Positions 35,965 through 46,593 of a stretch of 64,000 nucleotides of DNA are shown in pieces. The translations under genes and the position numbers were made by a program. Under the pieces are notes generated by a model that saw only the letters and a program-made list of their open reading frames with translations, did not search any database and was not told where the DNA came from. Within the stretch, counting starts at the first letter, position 1. Each line of letters begins with the position of its first letter. Source of the stretch: Novosphingobium sp. FKTRR1 (GTDB taxonomy: Bacteria > Pseudomonadota > Alphaproteobacteria > Sphingomonadales > Sphingomonadaceae); assembly GCF_020404405.1 (NCBI RefSeq), contig NZ_JAIZDA010000013.1, positions 57,022 through 121,021 on the forward strand. The letters are read 5' to 3'.

Positions 35965-38502
35965 ATGACCGCAGACCGTTCCGAACCTACCCGTTTCGAC
36001 TCTTCTCAGGCCGACACCCGCTGGCAGCGCGTGTGGGATGAACGCCAGTCGTTCCGCGCCGACGATGCCTCGGCCAAGCCGCGCAGCTATATCCTCGAGA
36101 TGTTCCCCTATCCTTCGGGGCGCGTCCACATCGGCCACGTGCGCAACTACACGATGGGCGACGTGCTCGCCCGCGCCAAGCGGATGCAGGGCCACGAAGT
36201 GCTGCACCCGATGGGCTGGGACGCCTTTGGCATGCCCGCCGAAAACGCCGCGATGGAAAAGGGCGTGCACCCCGGCGGCTGGACGCGCGAGAACATCGCC
36301 ACGATGAAGGCGCAGTTGAAGCGGCTCGGCTTCGCGCTCGACTGGAGCCGCGAGATCGCCACCTGCGAGCCCGACTATTACGGCCACGAACAGGCGCTGT
36401 TCCTCGATCTCTATGCCGCCGGCCTTGTCTATCGCCGCGAATCGGCGGTGAACTGGGATCCGGTCGACCAGACCGTGCTGGCCAACGAACAGGTCATCGA
36501 CGGGCGCGGCTGGCGCAGCGGCGCGCTGGTGGAAAAGCGCAAGCTGAACCAGTGGTTCCTCAAGATCACCGACTTTGCCGACGAGCTGCTCGACGGGCTG
36601 AAAACGCTTGACCAGTGGCCCGAGAAGGTCCGGCTGATGCAGGAAAACTGGATCGGCAAATCGCAAGGCATGCAGTTCGGCTTCACGCTGTCGAACGGCG
36701 CCTCGCTCGATGTCTATACCACCCGGCCCGACACGATCTTCGGCGCCAGCTTCGTCGCCGTCGCCGCCGATCATCCGGTGGCGCAAGGCGTGGCAGCGGG
36801 GAATCCGGCGGCGCAGGACTTCATCGCGCTGTGCAAGCAGGGCGGGACGACCGCGGCCGAGCTGGAAACCGCCGAGAAGCTGGGCTTCGACACTGGCCTC
36901 ACCGCCGCGCACCCGCTGACGGGCGCGCCGCTGCCGGTCTACATCGCCAACTTCGTGCTGATGGAATACGGCACCGGCGCGATCATGGCGGTGCCCGGCC
37001 ACGACCAGCGCGACTTTGACTTTGCCACCAAGTACGGACTGCCGATCCTGCGCGTGGTCGCCGCCAGCGCCGACCTTGCCGACGCGCCGTTCGGCGCCGA
37101 GGCCGAGGCCGGCGACGGCGTGCTGGTCAATTCGGACTTCTTGAACGGCATGGCCGTCGCCCCGGCCAAGGCCGCGATCATCGCCCGCGCCGAAGCCGAA
37201 GGCTGGGGCCAAGGCAAGACGGTGTGGCGCCTGCGCGACTGGGGCGTTTCGCGCCAGCGCTACTGGGGCACGCCGATCCCGTTCGTCCATTGCGAGATCT
37301 GCGGCGTGGTGCCGGTGCCCAAGAAGCATTTGCCGGTGGTCCTGCCCGAGGATGTCAGCTTCGACATTCCCGGCAACCCGCTCGACCGGCATCCGACATG
37401 GAAGCACGTCGATTGCCCGCAATGCGGCCATCCGGCGCGGCGCGAGACCGACACGCTCGACACGTTCGTCGATTCGAGCTGGTACTTCCTGCGCTTTGCC
37501 AGCCAGCCCGCCGACGCCCCGTTCGACCCCGAACAGATCGCGAAATGGCTGCCGGTGGAGCAGTACATCGGCGGCATCGAGCATGCGATCCTGCACTTGC
37601 TCTATGCCCGGTTCTGGACCCGCGCGCTCGAACGCATCGGCAAGATCGCGGTCAGGGAACCCTTCGCCAGCCTGTTCACGCAAGGCATGGTGACGCACGA
37701 GACGTATGAACGCACCAACCCTGACAACGGTGCGCCGGTGTTCTTCAGCCCCGGCGAGGTCGAACGCACTGGCGAGGGCGCGACGTTGAAGGCGGACGGC
37801 GCGGCGGTCACCGTCGGCCGCGTCATCAAGATGTCCAAGTCGAAGAAGAACGTGGTCGACCCGGACGAGATCGTGGCCAAGTACGGCGCCGACGCGGTGC
37901 GCTGGTTCATGCTGTCCGACAGCCCGCCCGAACGCGACCTGCCATGGTCGGAGGCTGGGATCGAAGGCTGCGCGCGGTTCGTCCAGCGCTTGTGGCGGCT
38001 GTTCGCGCAGTACTCGGTCGAAGCCGAGGGCGAGGACAAGGCGCTCGACCGCAAGGCGCATCAGACCGTGCACGCGGTGGCGCAGGACATCGCCGCGCTG
38101 GGCTTCAACAAGGCCGTGGCGCGCATCTATGAACTGACCGGCGCCACCGAAAAGGCCGCGCCATCAGCCTCGCGCTCGGCCGCGATCCGCACGCTGCTGC
38201 TGCTGGTCGCACCGATGATGCCGCACTTGGCCGAAGAGGCGTTCGAGCGCTTCGGCGAAGGGCTGGTGGCCGATGCGGCGTGGCCGCCGGTCGATCCGGC
38301 GCTGCTGGTCGATGACGAGGTGACGGTCGCGGTGCAGGTCAAGGGCAAGCTGCGCGACACGCTGACCGTGGCCAAGGGCACGCCGCAGGCCGAGCTTGAA
38401 CAGCTCGCGCTGGCCTCGGACAAAGTGCAGCGCGCGCTCGATGGCGCCACGGTTCGCAAGATCATCGTCGTGCCCGACCGGCTGGTCAACGTCGTTGCGT
38501 AA
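35965..38502 (+). CDS. leuS: Leucyl-tRNA synthetase
   Basis: An 845-residue class I enzyme that charges tRNA-Leu. HIGH-type motif [13 protein letters not shown] near residue 50, an editing domain ([15 protein letters not shown] near 250), the LeuRS insert, and the KMSKS loop [12 protein letters not shown] near 625. The anticodon-binding region is C-terminal. ATG at 35965 follows agaggtgg. Length matches alphaproteobacterial LeuRS. The stop overlaps the lptE start. Confidence 0.97.
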   Translation: MTADRSEPTRFDSSQADTRWQRVWDERQSFRADDASAKPRSYILEMFPYPSGRVHIGHVRNYTMGDVLARAKRMQGHEVLHPMGWDAFGMPAENAAMEKGVHPGGWTRENIATMKAQLKRLGFALDWSREIATCEPDYYGHEQALFLDLYAAGLVYRRESAVNWDPVDQTVLANEQVIDGRGWRSGALVEKRKLNQWFLKITDFADELLDGLKTLDQWPEKVRLMQENWIGKSQGMQFGFTLSNGASLDVYTTRPDTIFGASFVAVAADHPVAQGVAAGNPAAQDFIALCKQGGTTAAELETAEKLGFDTGLTAAHPLTGAPLPVYIANFVLMEYGTGAIMAVPGHDQRDFDFATKYGLPILRVVAASADLADAPFGAEAEAGDGVLVNSDFLNGMAVAPAKAAIIARAEAEGWGQGKTVWRLRDWGVSRQRYWGTPIPFVHCEICGVVPVPKKHLPVVLPEDVSFDIPGNPLDRHPTWKHVDCPQCGHPARRETDTLDTFVDSSWYFLRFASQPADAPFDPEQIAKWLPVEQYIGGIEHAILHLLYARFWTRALERIGKIAVREPFASLFTQGMVTHETYERTNPDNGAPVFFSPGEVERTGEGATLKADGAAVTVGRVIKMSKSKKNVVDPDEIVAKYGADAVRWFMLSDSPPERDLPWSEAGIEGCARFVQRLWRLFAQYSVEAEGEDKALDRKAHQTVHAVAQDIAALGFNKAVARIYELTGATEKAAPSASRSAAIRTLLLLVAPMMPHLAEEAFERFGEGLVADAAWPPVDPALLVDDEVTVAVQVKGKLRDTLTVAKGTPQAELEQLALASDKVQRALDGATVRKIIVVPDRLVNVVA

Positions 38503-38989
38503 GCGGCTGCTCCTGCTCGCCCCGGCGCTGGCGCTGCTGTCTGGCTGCGGCCTGCATCCGATGTATGCCGGCGGCGGCAAGGGCGAAGTGGCCCGCGCCA
38601 TCGCGGGGGTCGAAGTCGCCCCGATCGAGGGCAAGTCGGGCTTTCTGGTGCGCAACGCGCTGACCGACCGCTTTGCCGCAGGCGGCAAGGCCGACCCGCG
38701 CTACCGGCTCGACGTGCGGCTGGACGAGCGGTTGCAGGGCCTCGGCCTTGTTTCCAGCGATGCGGTGACGCGCGAGCGGCGGACGCTGCGCGCGCGGTTC
38801 CAGTTGGTCGATACCGCCAGCGGGGCGATCGTGCTCGATGCCACCGCCACCTCGGATCAGGGCATCGACATCGTGTCGAGCGAATACGCGGTGATCGCGG
38901 CCGAACAGACCGCGCTCGAAAACCTGTCGCGCGATCTGGCCGACCAGATCGTCACCCGCGTCGCCGCACGGCTGCGCCAGACGCGCTGA
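38495..38989 (+). CDS. lptE: LPS assembly lipoprotein LptE
   Basis: The outer-membrane lipoprotein partner of LptD in lipopolysaccharide insertion; 164 residues. An N-terminal signal ([19 protein letters not shown]) ends with the lipobox cysteine near residue 18, then HPMYAGGG, typical of alphaproteobacterial LptE-like (DUF3126/LptE) proteins. The start is a TTG at 38495, 8 bases before the end of leuS; no ATG or GTG fits. leuS-lptE-holA is a conserved alphaproteobacterial order. Confidence 0.85.
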   Translation: MRKRLLLLAPALALLSGCGLHPMYAGGGKGEVARAIAGVEVAPIEGKSGFLVRNALTDRFAAGGKADPRYRLDVRLDERLQGLGLVSSDAVTRERRTLRARFQLVDTASGAIVLDATATSDQGIDIVSSEYAVIAAEQTALENLSRDLADQIVTRVAARLRQTR

Positions 38990-39017
38990 CCGGCGCCGTG
39001 ACACAAGCACAGCTCCG

Positions 39018-40037
39018 ATGAAGGCCACGCAAAGCTCGTTTGCCAGCACGCTCGCCAAGGCGGGGCGCGAGGCCAAAGTGTTCTATTTCTGCGGGCCCGA
39101 CGAGGCAGGCTGCGCCGACGGCGCCGACAAAGTGGCCGCGCTGTTCCCCGACGCCGAACGCATCGACTTGAACGGCGGCGACCTGAAGCGCGATTCGGTG
39201 CGGCTGGCGGACGAGGCGCGCTCGACCTCGCTGTTCGGCGATTCGCGGCTGATCCGCGTGCGCACCGCAGGCGATGAGGCCTATGAGGCGGTCGAGACGC
39301 TGCTGGCCAGCCCGGTCGATGGCTGGCCGGTGGTCATCGTGGCGACCTCGGCCACCGACAAATCGCGCATCGCCAAGCTGCTGGCCGACCGCAAGGACGC
39401 GCTGGTCACGGTGTTCCACCCGCCCGAACTGCGCGCGGTCAGCGCGGCGGTGCGCAACATGGGCGAGGCGGCGGGCCTGCGTCTGACCGACGATCTGGCC
39501 GAACGCATCGCCCGCGCCACCGGGCTCGACACCCGCATGGCGCGCAGCGAGATCGAAAAGCTGGCCCTGTACCTCGACGCCAGTCCGCAGGCGCCGCGCA
39601 GCGCAACCGATGCGGCGCTCGATGCGATCGGCGCGGTCAGCGAGGACGACGGCTTTGCCCCGCTGGTCAACGTGGTGCTGTCGGGCGATCTGGATCGGCT
39701 GACCGGCGAACTGGCGCGCTTTCGTGAACAGGACATCAACCCGGTGGGGCTGCTGCTGGCGTTCGAGCGGCGCACCGCGCAACTGGCGCAACTGGCCGGA
39801 CGGCTGGGCCGTCGCAACGATATCAGCGTGTTCCTTGACGGCGAGCGGGCGATCTTCTTCCGCGACAAGCCCGACATCGCCCGTCAGTTGAAGCGCTGGC
39901 GAGGCAAGCGGCTGGAACGGCTGGTCGAACGACTGATGGCGCTGCACCGCGCGCTGCTGGGGGATAACCGTCAGGCCGATCTGGTGCTGGCGCAAGGGCT
40001 GACCGAAATCGCCCGCGCCGCCGCTGCGGCCCGCTGA
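39018..40037 (+). CDS. holA: DNA polymerase III delta subunit
   Basis: A clamp-loader subunit of 339 residues. The N-terminal region FYFCGPDEAGCADGADKVAALFPDAERIDL matches HolA's Walker-like but nucleotide-free domain. The middle region LIRVRTAGDEAYEAVETLL and the C-terminal collar (FREQDINPVGLLLAFERRTAQLAQLAG) fit the family. It follows lptE by 28 bases. Confidence 0.92.
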   Translation: MKATQSSFASTLAKAGREAKVFYFCGPDEAGCADGADKVAALFPDAERIDLNGGDLKRDSVRLADEARSTSLFGDSRLIRVRTAGDEAYEAVETLLASPVDGWPVVIVATSATDKSRIAKLLADRKDALVTVFHPPELRAVSAAVRNMGEAAGLRLTDDLAERIARATGLDTRMARSEIEKLALYLDASPQAPRSATDAALDAIGAVSEDDGFAPLVNVVLSGDLDRLTGELARFREQDINPVGLLLAFERRTAQLAQLAGRLGRRNDISVFLDGERAIFFRDKPDIARQLKRWRGKRLERLVERLMALHRALLGDNRQADLVLAQGLTEIARAAAAAR

Positions 40038-40274
40038 ACCGGAGATCGCTGGGCCGGGAATTCTACCTGCCCGCAAACGCATAACAGGAGACAACACCCG
40101 TCAGCGTTGCCTCCTGTCCCGGCCCGGTTAGGCGCAAGTCCGCAGCAATGCAAGGCGCTTTGTGAAACCCGGTGATTCGCGGTGAGCAGCCCGTTCCCCG
40201 CAGCGACACACACGCGCGCAGCGCAGCGCCAAAGGCACGGCCCCTGCCCGCATTCACATCAGATTTTCAGGAAA

Positions 40275-40348
40275 TGGATGCCCCGCGAGGATTCGAACCT
40301 CGATAAACGGAATCAGAATCCGGTGTCTTACCATTAGACGACGGGGCA
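40275..40348 (-). tRNA. tRNA-Gln (CTG)
   Basis: Complete cloverleaf, 74 nt with encoded CCA. Acceptor stem tgccccg/cggggca, D-loop tctaatggtaag, anticodon CTG in the loop ttctgat, T-loop ttcgaatc. The first base pair of the anticodon stem (27-43) is C-T, a mismatch. Discriminator T. Confidence 0.93.
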
Positions 40349-40504
40349 GTGGGTGGCCGCCTCTAGGCGCGCGGAACGGCCGAGTCAACCCGCTGTTCCG
40401 GTGTCTTGCGCAGGTCACTTGCCGGGGGGGCACGGCAGCGCTAGTGTCGGCCCCAAGTTCCGCGGCGGTATCTTCCGGCGTGGTGAAAAAGCGACTTGCG
40501 ATCA

Positions 40505-41851
40505 ATGGCGGATATTCTTCCGCCGACACGGGAACCGGGCAGGCGGTCCGGTCGGAACAAGCGGCGCAGGGCAGCGCCGACCGACGGGCCTTCGGGCAAG
40601 CCTGAGCCAGCCCCTGTCGGTATCAGCGTGGGCGCGGTGCAGCCCGCCGAGCGACAACGGCCCCCTCTGGCGCCGCCGCGGACACACGCGGCAAAGGCTC
40701 ATGGCATCGCTCCTGCCGCGGCAAAGGCGCAGGCCTGCGTCGGCGCGCAGTCGGTCAGTTCACCAAGGATCGACACCCCCCAACCCCAGCGCACAGGCGC
40801 GCCCTATCATCGGCAGGCCTATGCCGCGATCGACCTTGGCACCAACAATTGCCGCCTGCTGATCGCGCGACCCTCGGGCGATCATTTCGTGGTGATCGAT
40901 GCGTTCAGCCGCGTGGTGCGGCTGGGCGAAGGGCTGGCGCAATCGGGCCGCCTGTCGGACGCGGCGATGGACCGCGCGCTTGCCGCGCTGCACATCTGCG
41001 CCGACAAGCTGCGCAAGCGCAATGTCCACCTTGCCCGCTCGGTGGCGACCGAGGCCTGCCGCCGTGCCAGCAACGGCGCGGATTTCATCGCCCGCGTCCA
41101 CCGCGAGACGGGTATCCGGCTGGATATCATCACCGCGCAGGAAGAAGCGCGGCTGGCGGTGCTGGGCTGTCACATCCTGCTGGAGCATGGCGACGGGCTG
41201 GCGATGATCTTCGACATCGGCGGCGGCTCGACCGAAATGGTGCTGGTCGATCCGACCGGCGGGGTGCCGCATATCCTCGACTGGCAGTCGGTGCCGTGGG
41301 GCGTCGTCTCGCTGACCGAAAGCATCGGCGCGATCGGCGACAGCGCCGAGGCCCGCCTTGCCGCCTATGACGACATGCGCAGCCGCGTGGCGCGCGACTT
41401 TGCCGCCTTTGCCGAACGGATCACCCCGCTGCGCGATGACGCGCTGGCGACCGGCGCGATGCGCCTGATGGGCACCAGCGGCACGGTGACGACGCTGGCC
41501 AGCCTCTATCTGGAACTGCCGCAATACGATCGCCGCGCGATCGACGGGGTGATCGTGCCGACCGGCGCCATGCGCGATATCAGCCAGCGCCTGTCGCGCC
41601 TGTCCTATGCCGAGCGGGTGGCGCTGCCGTGCATCGGGCGCGAACGGTCGGATCTGGTGGTGGCGGGCTGCGCCATTCTGGAGACGATCTTCGACATCTG
41701 GCCCGCCCCCCGGCTGGGCATTGCCGACCGGGGTATCCGCGAAGGCATCCTGCGCGGCCTGATGGCCAGCGGCAACACCCCCGAGCGCGGCCCCGCCGCC
41801 ACCAACGGCACGCCCAACGGCGCCTCCATACAGACAGGAAACCACCGATGA
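40505..41851 (+). CDS. ppx: Exopolyphosphatase/pppGpp phosphohydrolase (Ppx/GppA)
   Basis: A 448-residue ASKHA-fold phosphatase. The first 95 or so residues are a proline/alanine-rich, probably disordered extension absent from typical Ppx. The domain starts AIDLGTNNCRLLIARP near residue 105. Later motifs: DIGGGSTEMVLVD, and GTSGTVTTLASL. It may hydrolyse polyphosphate or pppGpp. ATG at 40505. The ATGA stop overlaps rlmE. Confidence 0.9.
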   Translation: MADILPPTREPGRRSGRNKRRRAAPTDGPSGKPEPAPVGISVGAVQPAERQRPPLAPPRTHAAKAHGIAPAAAKAQACVGAQSVSSPRIDTPQPQRTGAPYHRQAYAAIDLGTNNCRLLIARPSGDHFVVIDAFSRVVRLGEGLAQSGRLSDAAMDRALAALHICADKLRKRNVHLARSVATEACRRASNGADFIARVHRETGIRLDIITAQEEARLAVLGCHILLEHGDGLAMIFDIGGGSTEMVLVDPTGGVPHILDWQSVPWGVVSLTESIGAIGDSAEARLAAYDDMRSRVARDFAAFAERITPLRDDALATGAMRLMGTSGTVTTLASLYLELPQYDRRAIDGVIVPTGAMRDISQRLSRLSYAERVALPCIGRERSDLVVAGCAILETIFDIWPAPRLGIADRGIREGILRGLMASGNTPERGPAATNGTPNGASIQTGNHR

Positions 41852-42558
41852 GCCGGTCAGGCAGCGATCCGGGCGAGCGGCTGAAAAACGCCAAGAAGCG
41901 CACGGCCTCGTCCGCGCGCTGGCTGTCGCGCCAGATCAACGACCCTTACGTCAAGCAGGCCCGCGCCGAAGGCTGGCGCAGCCGTGCCGCGTTCAAGCTG
42001 ATCGAGCTGGACGAGAAGTTCGCGCTGTTGCGCGGGCGCAAGCGCGTGGTCGATCTGGGCATCGCGCCGGGCGGGTGGAGCCAGGTGGTGCGCAAACAGG
42101 CACCGACCGCCAAGGTCGTGGGCATCGACCTGCTGCCGACCGACCCGATCGAGGGCGTGACCATCTTCGAGATGGACTTCATGGCAGACGAGGCCCCGGC
42201 CGCGCTTGAAGGCGCGCTCGACGGGCCGCCCGATCTGGTGCTGTCGGACATGGCGGCCAACACCGTCGGCCACAAGCAGACCGACCACTTGCGCACGATG
42301 GGGCTGGTCGAAACCGCGGTGGACTTCGCCATTTCCAGCCTCGCTCCGGGCGGTGCGTTCGTGGCCAAGGTCTTTGCCGGGGGCACCGACACCGTACTGC
42401 TGACCCTGCTCAAGCAGAACTTCACCAGCGTGAAGCACGCCAAACCGCCCGCCAGCCGCAAGGATTCGTCCGAATGGTACGTGATCGCGCAAGGCTTCAA
42501 GGGCCGCAAGGATGAGGCACTGGCCGCTGGCGACGCTGGCGACGCTGGCGACGACTGA
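41848..42558 (+). CDS. rlmE: 23S rRNA (uridine2552-2'-O)-methyltransferase RlmE
   Basis: A 236-residue RrmJ/FtsJ methyltransferase that modifies U2552 of 23S rRNA. Motifs: SAM loop VVDLGIAPGGWSQVV near residue 56, and the K-D-K-E tetrad seen as RAAFKLIELD, LSDMAANT, FVAKVFAGG and SEWYVIAQGF. The last 12 residues are a repeat of Gly-Asp-Ala, from a 9-base DNA repeat. ATG in the ppx stop region. Confidence 0.95.
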   Translation: MSRSGSDPGERLKNAKKRTASSARWLSRQINDPYVKQARAEGWRSRAAFKLIELDEKFALLRGRKRVVDLGIAPGGWSQVVRKQAPTAKVVGIDLLPTDPIEGVTIFEMDFMADEAPAALEGALDGPPDLVLSDMAANTVGHKQTDHLRTMGLVETAVDFAISSLAPGGAFVAKVFAGGTDTVLLTLLKQNFTSVKHAKPPASRKDSSEWYVIAQGFKGRKDEALAAGDAGDAGDD

Positions 42559-42648
42559 ACTTTCCACAGGCTGGGTTTTGCACGAATCGCCTTGCAGCGC
42601 CTAAGGCCCCGGCTTTCTTGAAACCCTCTTGCACCGGAGCATTACCCG

Positions 42649-42885
42649 ATGGCCGACTCCGCCGACGACCGCCTGCGCCTGCTGATCGAGCGCATCGAAC
42701 GCCTTGAAGAAGAAAAGAAGGGCATCGGCGACGACATCAAGGACGTCTACAGCGAAGCCAAGTCGACTGGCTATGACGCCAAGATCATGCGCCAGATCGT
42801 CCGCCTGCGGAAGATGAAGCCCGACGATCGCCGCGAAATGGAAGCGGTGCTCGAAACCTACAAGAACGCACTCGGCATCGATTGA
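42649..42885 (+). CDS. gapR: GapR-like DNA-binding protein (DUF2312)
   Basis: A 78-residue helical protein of the DUF2312/GapR family. In Caulobacter this small protein encircles overtwisted DNA ahead of replication and transcription. Here the sequence has the coiled-coil helix [20 protein letters not shown], the basic turn [19 protein letters not shown], and the C-terminal helix [17 protein letters not shown], at full length. ATG at 42649. Orthology to GapR is by family and length. Confidence 0.85.
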   Translation: MADSADDRLRLLIERIERLEEEKKGIGDDIKDVYSEAKSTGYDAKIMRQIVRLRKMKPDDRREMEAVLETYKNALGID

Positions 42886-42943
42886 GCCGCGTATCGGCCA
42901 AAGGCGGATTGGTCAAAGCCTGATTGGCAGGAGGCGGATTGGC

Positions 42944-43444
42944 ATGAGCGGGCAAGCCATCACCATCCGCCCCGCCACTTGCGCTGACGCCGCCGCCTGC
43001 GCCGCCATCTATCGGCCGCATGTGACCGAGGGCTGGGTCAGCTTCGAAACCGATCCGCCCGATGCCACCGAAATGGCCCGGCGCATCGCCGACTACAGCG
43101 CCAGCCACGCCTGGCTGGTGGCCGAACGCGGCGGCGCATTGGTCGGTTACGCGTATGCCAGCCCCCACCGCACCCGCGCCGCCTATGCCACATCGTGCGA
43201 CGTGGCTGTCTATGTCGCGGGCGGCCAAACCGGACAGGGCATCGGCAGGGCGCTTTATGCGGCGCTGTTGCCTTTGCTGAAAGAGCGCGGCAGCCACGCC
43301 GCCTTTGCCGGGATCGCCCTGCCCAATCCGGGCAGCATCGCGCTGCATCAGGCGATGGGCTTCACCCCGGTCGGCATCTATCGCGAAGTCGGCTGGAAGC
43401 TGGGCGCGTTTCGCGATGTCGGCTGGTGGCAGAAGGTGCTCTGA
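42944..43444 (+). CDS. GNAT acetyltransferase, phosphinothricin-acetyltransferase-like
   Basis: A 166-residue GNAT enzyme resembling PAT/Bar-type N-acetyltransferases: TIRPATCADAAACAAIYRPHV at the start, the acceptor loop GYAYASPHRTRAAY, and the acetyl-CoA loop QTGQGIGRALY near 97. It may acetylate a small amine or a methionine sulfoximine-like compound. Substrate unassigned. Confidence 0.88.
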   Translation: MSGQAITIRPATCADAAACAAIYRPHVTEGWVSFETDPPDATEMARRIADYSASHAWLVAERGGALVGYAYASPHRTRAAYATSCDVAVYVAGGQTGQGIGRALYAALLPLLKERGSHAAFAGIALPNPGSIALHQAMGFTPVGIYREVGWKLGAFRDVGWWQKVL

Positions 43445-43462
43445 GCGCAGCCTCGCGCGCTT

Positions 43463-44164
43463 TCACGACGAGGCGAGCGCGAACCCCACCGCCACCGCGT
43501 TGGCGATGGCGTGGATCAGCATCGAGGCAGGCAAGCCAATGCGCATCCGCACGAAGCCGAGCACCAACCCGGCCCACAATTGCGGCAGAACCATCGGCAG
43601 CAGCGCAAGGCTGATCACCGGATAATTGGTCAGATGCGACAGGCCGAAGGCCAGCGTCGATGCGGCAAAGGCCGCCGGAAACAGCGCCACGAACCAGCCG
43701 GGCGGCTCGGTCAGGCCGCGCAGCCACCACCAGCCAAGCGCCGCCACCGGCACCAGCGCCACGAAGCCAAGGCTTGCCGCCGCCTCGTGCCAATGGAGCG
43801 AAACCGCCGCCAGCAGCGCTGCGGCCAGCACCCCGCAGGCCAGCAACCACAGCGAGCGGGGACGGCCGGTCAGCCAGCCGCGAAAGGCGATTTCCTCGCC
43901 GATCGGCGCCGCGATCACCACCGCCACCAGCAAGACCCCGCGCGGAAACTTGAGGAACGCCTCGGGCTGGGGCAGGCCCAGCGCATGCTGCCAGAACGCC
44001 ATCAGCGGCAGCAGCACGCCCAGCAGCACCGCCAGATGCAGCGCCAGCAACGCGCTCCAGCGGCGCCACGCACCCGCCTCGCCGAACCCGGCGGGGTGCA
44101 GCACTTGCGGGCGCGCCAGCCATGCGGCGAATTCGCGGATCGGGCCGAACATGCCCTTGGACAT
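43463..44164 (-). CDS. CPBP family intramembrane metalloprotease
   Basis: A 233-residue membrane protein of the CAAX/ABI family. Hydrophobic helices flank the conserved EEIAFRGWL near residue 92, which supplies two glutamates and an arginine, and the later FGLSHLTN and [12 protein letters not shown] with the histidines. Start: ATG at 44164 ([12 protein letters not shown]); an open frame extends over 100 codons upstream but overlaps yebC and lacks similarity. Convergent with the GNAT gene, divergent from yebC. Substrate unknown. Confidence 0.87.
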   Translation of the reverse strand: MSKGMFGPIREFAAWLARPQVLHPAGFGEAGAWRRWSALLALHLAVLLGVLLPLMAFWQHALGLPQPEAFLKFPRGVLLVAVVIAAPIGEEIAFRGWLTGRPRSLWLLACGVLAAALLAAVSLHWHEAAASLGFVALVPVAALGWWWLRGLTEPPGWFVALFPAAFAASTLAFGLSHLTNYPVISLALLPMVLPQLWAGLVLGFVRMRIGLPASMLIHAIANAVAVGFALASS

Positions 44165-44297
44165 GCGCCTGCAAAGGTTAAGGCGGGGTAGCGGAAATTG
44201 CGGCGGGGCGACTTTGCGCGAAAGATTGCCCGATGGCGCAGGCTGGGCTAGGGCCGCCAGCATTCCCCGCAACGATAACAGCCAAGAAGCAAGACCC

Positions 44298-45041
44298 ATG
44301 GCAGGCCATTCCAAATTCAAGAACATCATGCACCGCAAGGGCGCGCAGGACAAAAAGCGCTCGGCGCAGTTCTCCAAGCTCAGCCGCGAAATCACCGTCG
44401 CGGCCAAGATGGGCATGCCCGATCCCGACATGAACCCGCGCCTGCGCGCCGCCGTCAACGCGGCCAAGGCGCAGTCGATGCCGAAGGACAATATCCAGCG
44501 CGCGATCGACAAGGCGAGCAAGGGCGACGGCGATAACTACGAAGAAGTGCGCTATGAAGGGTATGGCCCGGGCGGCGTCGCGCTCATCGTTGAAGCGCTG
44601 ACCGACAACCGCAACCGCACCGCCACCAACGTGCGCACCGCCTTTGCCAAGAACGGCGGCAATCTGGGCGCGAGCGGCGCGGTGAGCCACGGGTTCGAAC
44701 GGCTCGGCCTGATCGAATACCCAGGCAAGGTCGGCGACGAGGAAAAGGTGCTCGAAGCCGCGATCGAGGCCGGTGCCGAGGACGTCGAATCGGACGAAGA
44801 TTCGCACAGCATCTGGGTCGCGGTCGAAAACCTCCACCCGGTCGCGCGCGAGCTGGAAAAGATCCTGGGCGAAGCCGAAGGGGTGAAGCTGGCGTGGAAG
44901 CCCGGTCTCAAGACCACGGTCGATGCCGACACCGCCGCCACGCTGCTCAAGCTGATCGACGTGCTCGACGATGACGACGACGTGCAGACCGTCTGGGGCA
45001 ATTACGACATCCCTGACGACGTGATGGAAAAGCTGGGTTGA
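44298..45041 (+). CDS. YebC/PmpR family protein
   Basis: A 247-residue protein of the YebC family, now linked to translation of proline stretches and earlier called a transcriptional regulator. Starts [20 protein letters not shown]; the family's [34 protein letters not shown] and the [13 protein letters not shown] loop are all visible. It lies directly before the ruv cluster, a common arrangement. Confidence 0.95.
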   Translation: MAGHSKFKNIMHRKGAQDKKRSAQFSKLSREITVAAKMGMPDPDMNPRLRAAVNAAKAQSMPKDNIQRAIDKASKGDGDNYEEVRYEGYGPGGVALIVEALTDNRNRTATNVRTAFAKNGGNLGASGAVSHGFERLGLIEYPGKVGDEEKVLEAAIEAGAEDVESDEDSHSIWVAVENLHPVARELEKILGEAEGVKLAWKPGLKTTVDADTAATLLKLIDVLDDDDDVQTVWGNYDIPDDVMEKLG

Positions 45042-45098
45042 TCGCAAATCAGCCTCTTTCGGCCCGGCCCTTCGCGTCGTGGCGTTGAGCGCGGCCTC

Positions 45099-45449
45099 AT
45101 GCTGAACCTTGTCGTCAGGGCGCTGGTGTCGGGCCTGATGATTGCGCTGATCGCCGAGATCGGGCGCAAGCTGCCGACGCTGGGGGCTCTGGTGGCCTCG
45201 CTGCCGCTGGTCTCGGTGCTGGGGATGATCCTGCTGTGGCACGATCGCCCCGACGCCGAGAACATGGCGATCCACGCCGAGGCAACCTTCTGGTACGTGC
45301 TGCCCTCGCTGCCGATGTTCCTGCTGATCCCTGCGCTGCTGCGGCAGGGCGTGCCCTTTGCCGTGGCGCTGGCTGCGGGCTGCGCGCTCACGGTCGCGCT
45401 CTATCTGGGCATGATGCACATCGGTCCACGCTTCGGGCTGAAATTGTGA
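45099..45449 (+). CDS. DUF3147-like small membrane protein
   Basis: A 116-residue protein with four hydrophobic segments and motif [24 protein letters not shown], as in DUF3147. ATG at 45099. The stop is 1 base before the ruvC ATG, so the gene is part of the yebC-ruv operon. No known function. Confidence 0.75.
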   Translation: MLNLVVRALVSGLMIALIAEIGRKLPTLGALVASLPLVSVLGMILLWHDRPDAENMAIHAEATFWYVLPSLPMFLLIPALLRQGVPFAVALAAGCALTVALYLGMMHIGPRFGLKL

Positions 45450-45450
45450 C

Positions 45451-45927
45451 ATGATCATTCTGGGCATCGACCCCGGCCTAACCGTCACCGGCTGGGGCGT
45501 GGTCGCCAAGTCGGGCAGCCGGTTGAGCCATGTCGCCAACGGGCAGGTGCGCACCGACAACAAGGCGTCGATGGCCGAACGGCTGGTCGAGCTGGACGCC
45601 GCGCTCAATGCGGTGATCGGCATCTATGCCCCCGATGCCGGCGCGGTCGAGGAAGTGTTCGTCAACGTCAACCCGCAGTCCACGCTCAAGCTGGGGCAGG
45701 CGCGCGGGGTGGCCATGGTCGCGCTCGCCCGCAGCGGCATGCCCGTGGCCGAATACCCGACCAAGATCATCAAGAAGGCGCTGGTCGGCACCGGCAACGC
45801 CGAAAAGCTGCAAGTGCAGGCGATGCTCAAGGTGCTGCTGCCCGGCGTGAAGCTGGCGGGCGAGGACGCCGCCGACGCGCTCGCGGTGGCGATCACCCAC
45901 GCCAACATGCTCGGCAGCCACCGCTGA
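45451..45927 (+). CDS. ruvC: Holliday junction resolvase RuvC
   Basis: A 158-residue endonuclease that cuts Holliday junctions. The four acidic residues are in [12 protein letters not shown] (near residue 5), [12 protein letters not shown] (Glu near 66), and [14 protein letters not shown] (two aspartates near 140). Full length for an alphaproteobacterial RuvC. Confidence 0.96.
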   Translation: MIILGIDPGLTVTGWGVVAKSGSRLSHVANGQVRTDNKASMAERLVELDAALNAVIGIYAPDAGAVEEVFVNVNPQSTLKLGQARGVAMVALARSGMPVAEYPTKIIKKALVGTGNAEKLQVQAMLKVLLPGVKLAGEDAADALAVAITHANMLGSHR

Positions 45928-45969
45928 GCCACCCTTGCCTGCGACCATCGGCTGGCCCACATAGGCCGC

Positions 45970-46524
45970 ATGGAAATGGAAATCAGCGCCGAAGCCAAGG
46001 ACAAGCGGCTCAACCGCCGGATCGCGATCACCGTGGTGGTACTCTCGGTCTTTACCGGGCTGTGCAACATCAAGGACGGCAACATCGTGCAGGCAATGGA
46101 GCAGGCGCAGGCCGGCGCCATCGATACCTGGAACGAATATCAGGCGGCGCGCACCAAGCAGCATCTCGCGGAAAACGCACGGGTTCAGCTCAAGCTGCTG
46201 GCCGCTCCGGGCAAGGCCGACGAGGCCATCGCCACGCTTGACCGCGACATCGCGCGCTATCGCACCGAAGCCCCCCTGCTCGCCGCCAAGGCCAAGGACC
46301 AGAGCGACACCTACGACCGGCTGAACTTTCACGACGACCAGTTCGACGCCGCCGACGCATCGATCGCCACCGCCATTTCCATCGCCGCAGTAGCCGCGCT
46401 CGCCGAGAATGCGTGGCTGCTCTATGCCGCGTGGGTGTTCGGCGCGTTCGGCCTGTTCATGGGCCTCAACGGCTTTCTGGGCGGCAGCTTTCACCCCGAT
46501 ATCATCAGCCGACTGCTCGGCTGA
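45970..46524 (+). CDS. DUF4337 protein
   Basis: A 184-residue protein with an N-terminal helix (RRIAITVVVLSVFTGLCNI) and one or two C-terminal helices (ISIAAVAALAENAWLLYAA, VFGAFGLFMGLNGFLGG) flanking a charged coiled-coil-like middle (AQAGAIDTWNEYQAARTKQHLAENAR). It matches DUF4337. Located between ruvC and ruvA. Function unknown; it may be carried in the operon by chance. Confidence 0.75.
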   Translation: MEMEISAEAKDKRLNRRIAITVVVLSVFTGLCNIKDGNIVQAMEQAQAGAIDTWNEYQAARTKQHLAENARVQLKLLAAPGKADEAIATLDRDIARYRTEAPLLAAKAKDQSDTYDRLNFHDDQFDAADASIATAISIAAVAALAENAWLLYAAWVFGAFGLFMGLNGFLGGSFHPDIISRLLG

Positions 46525-46593
46525 GCACGCTCGAGGCCAGGGCCGACAACGGGGCTTTTCGGCGGAGGCAATCCCTGCCATAGAGAACAAACC

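Noticed and set aside
35200..38073. A 957-codon minus-strand frame
   Set aside because: It is antisense to leuS, which has all its motifs; the frame is a GC-rich shadow.
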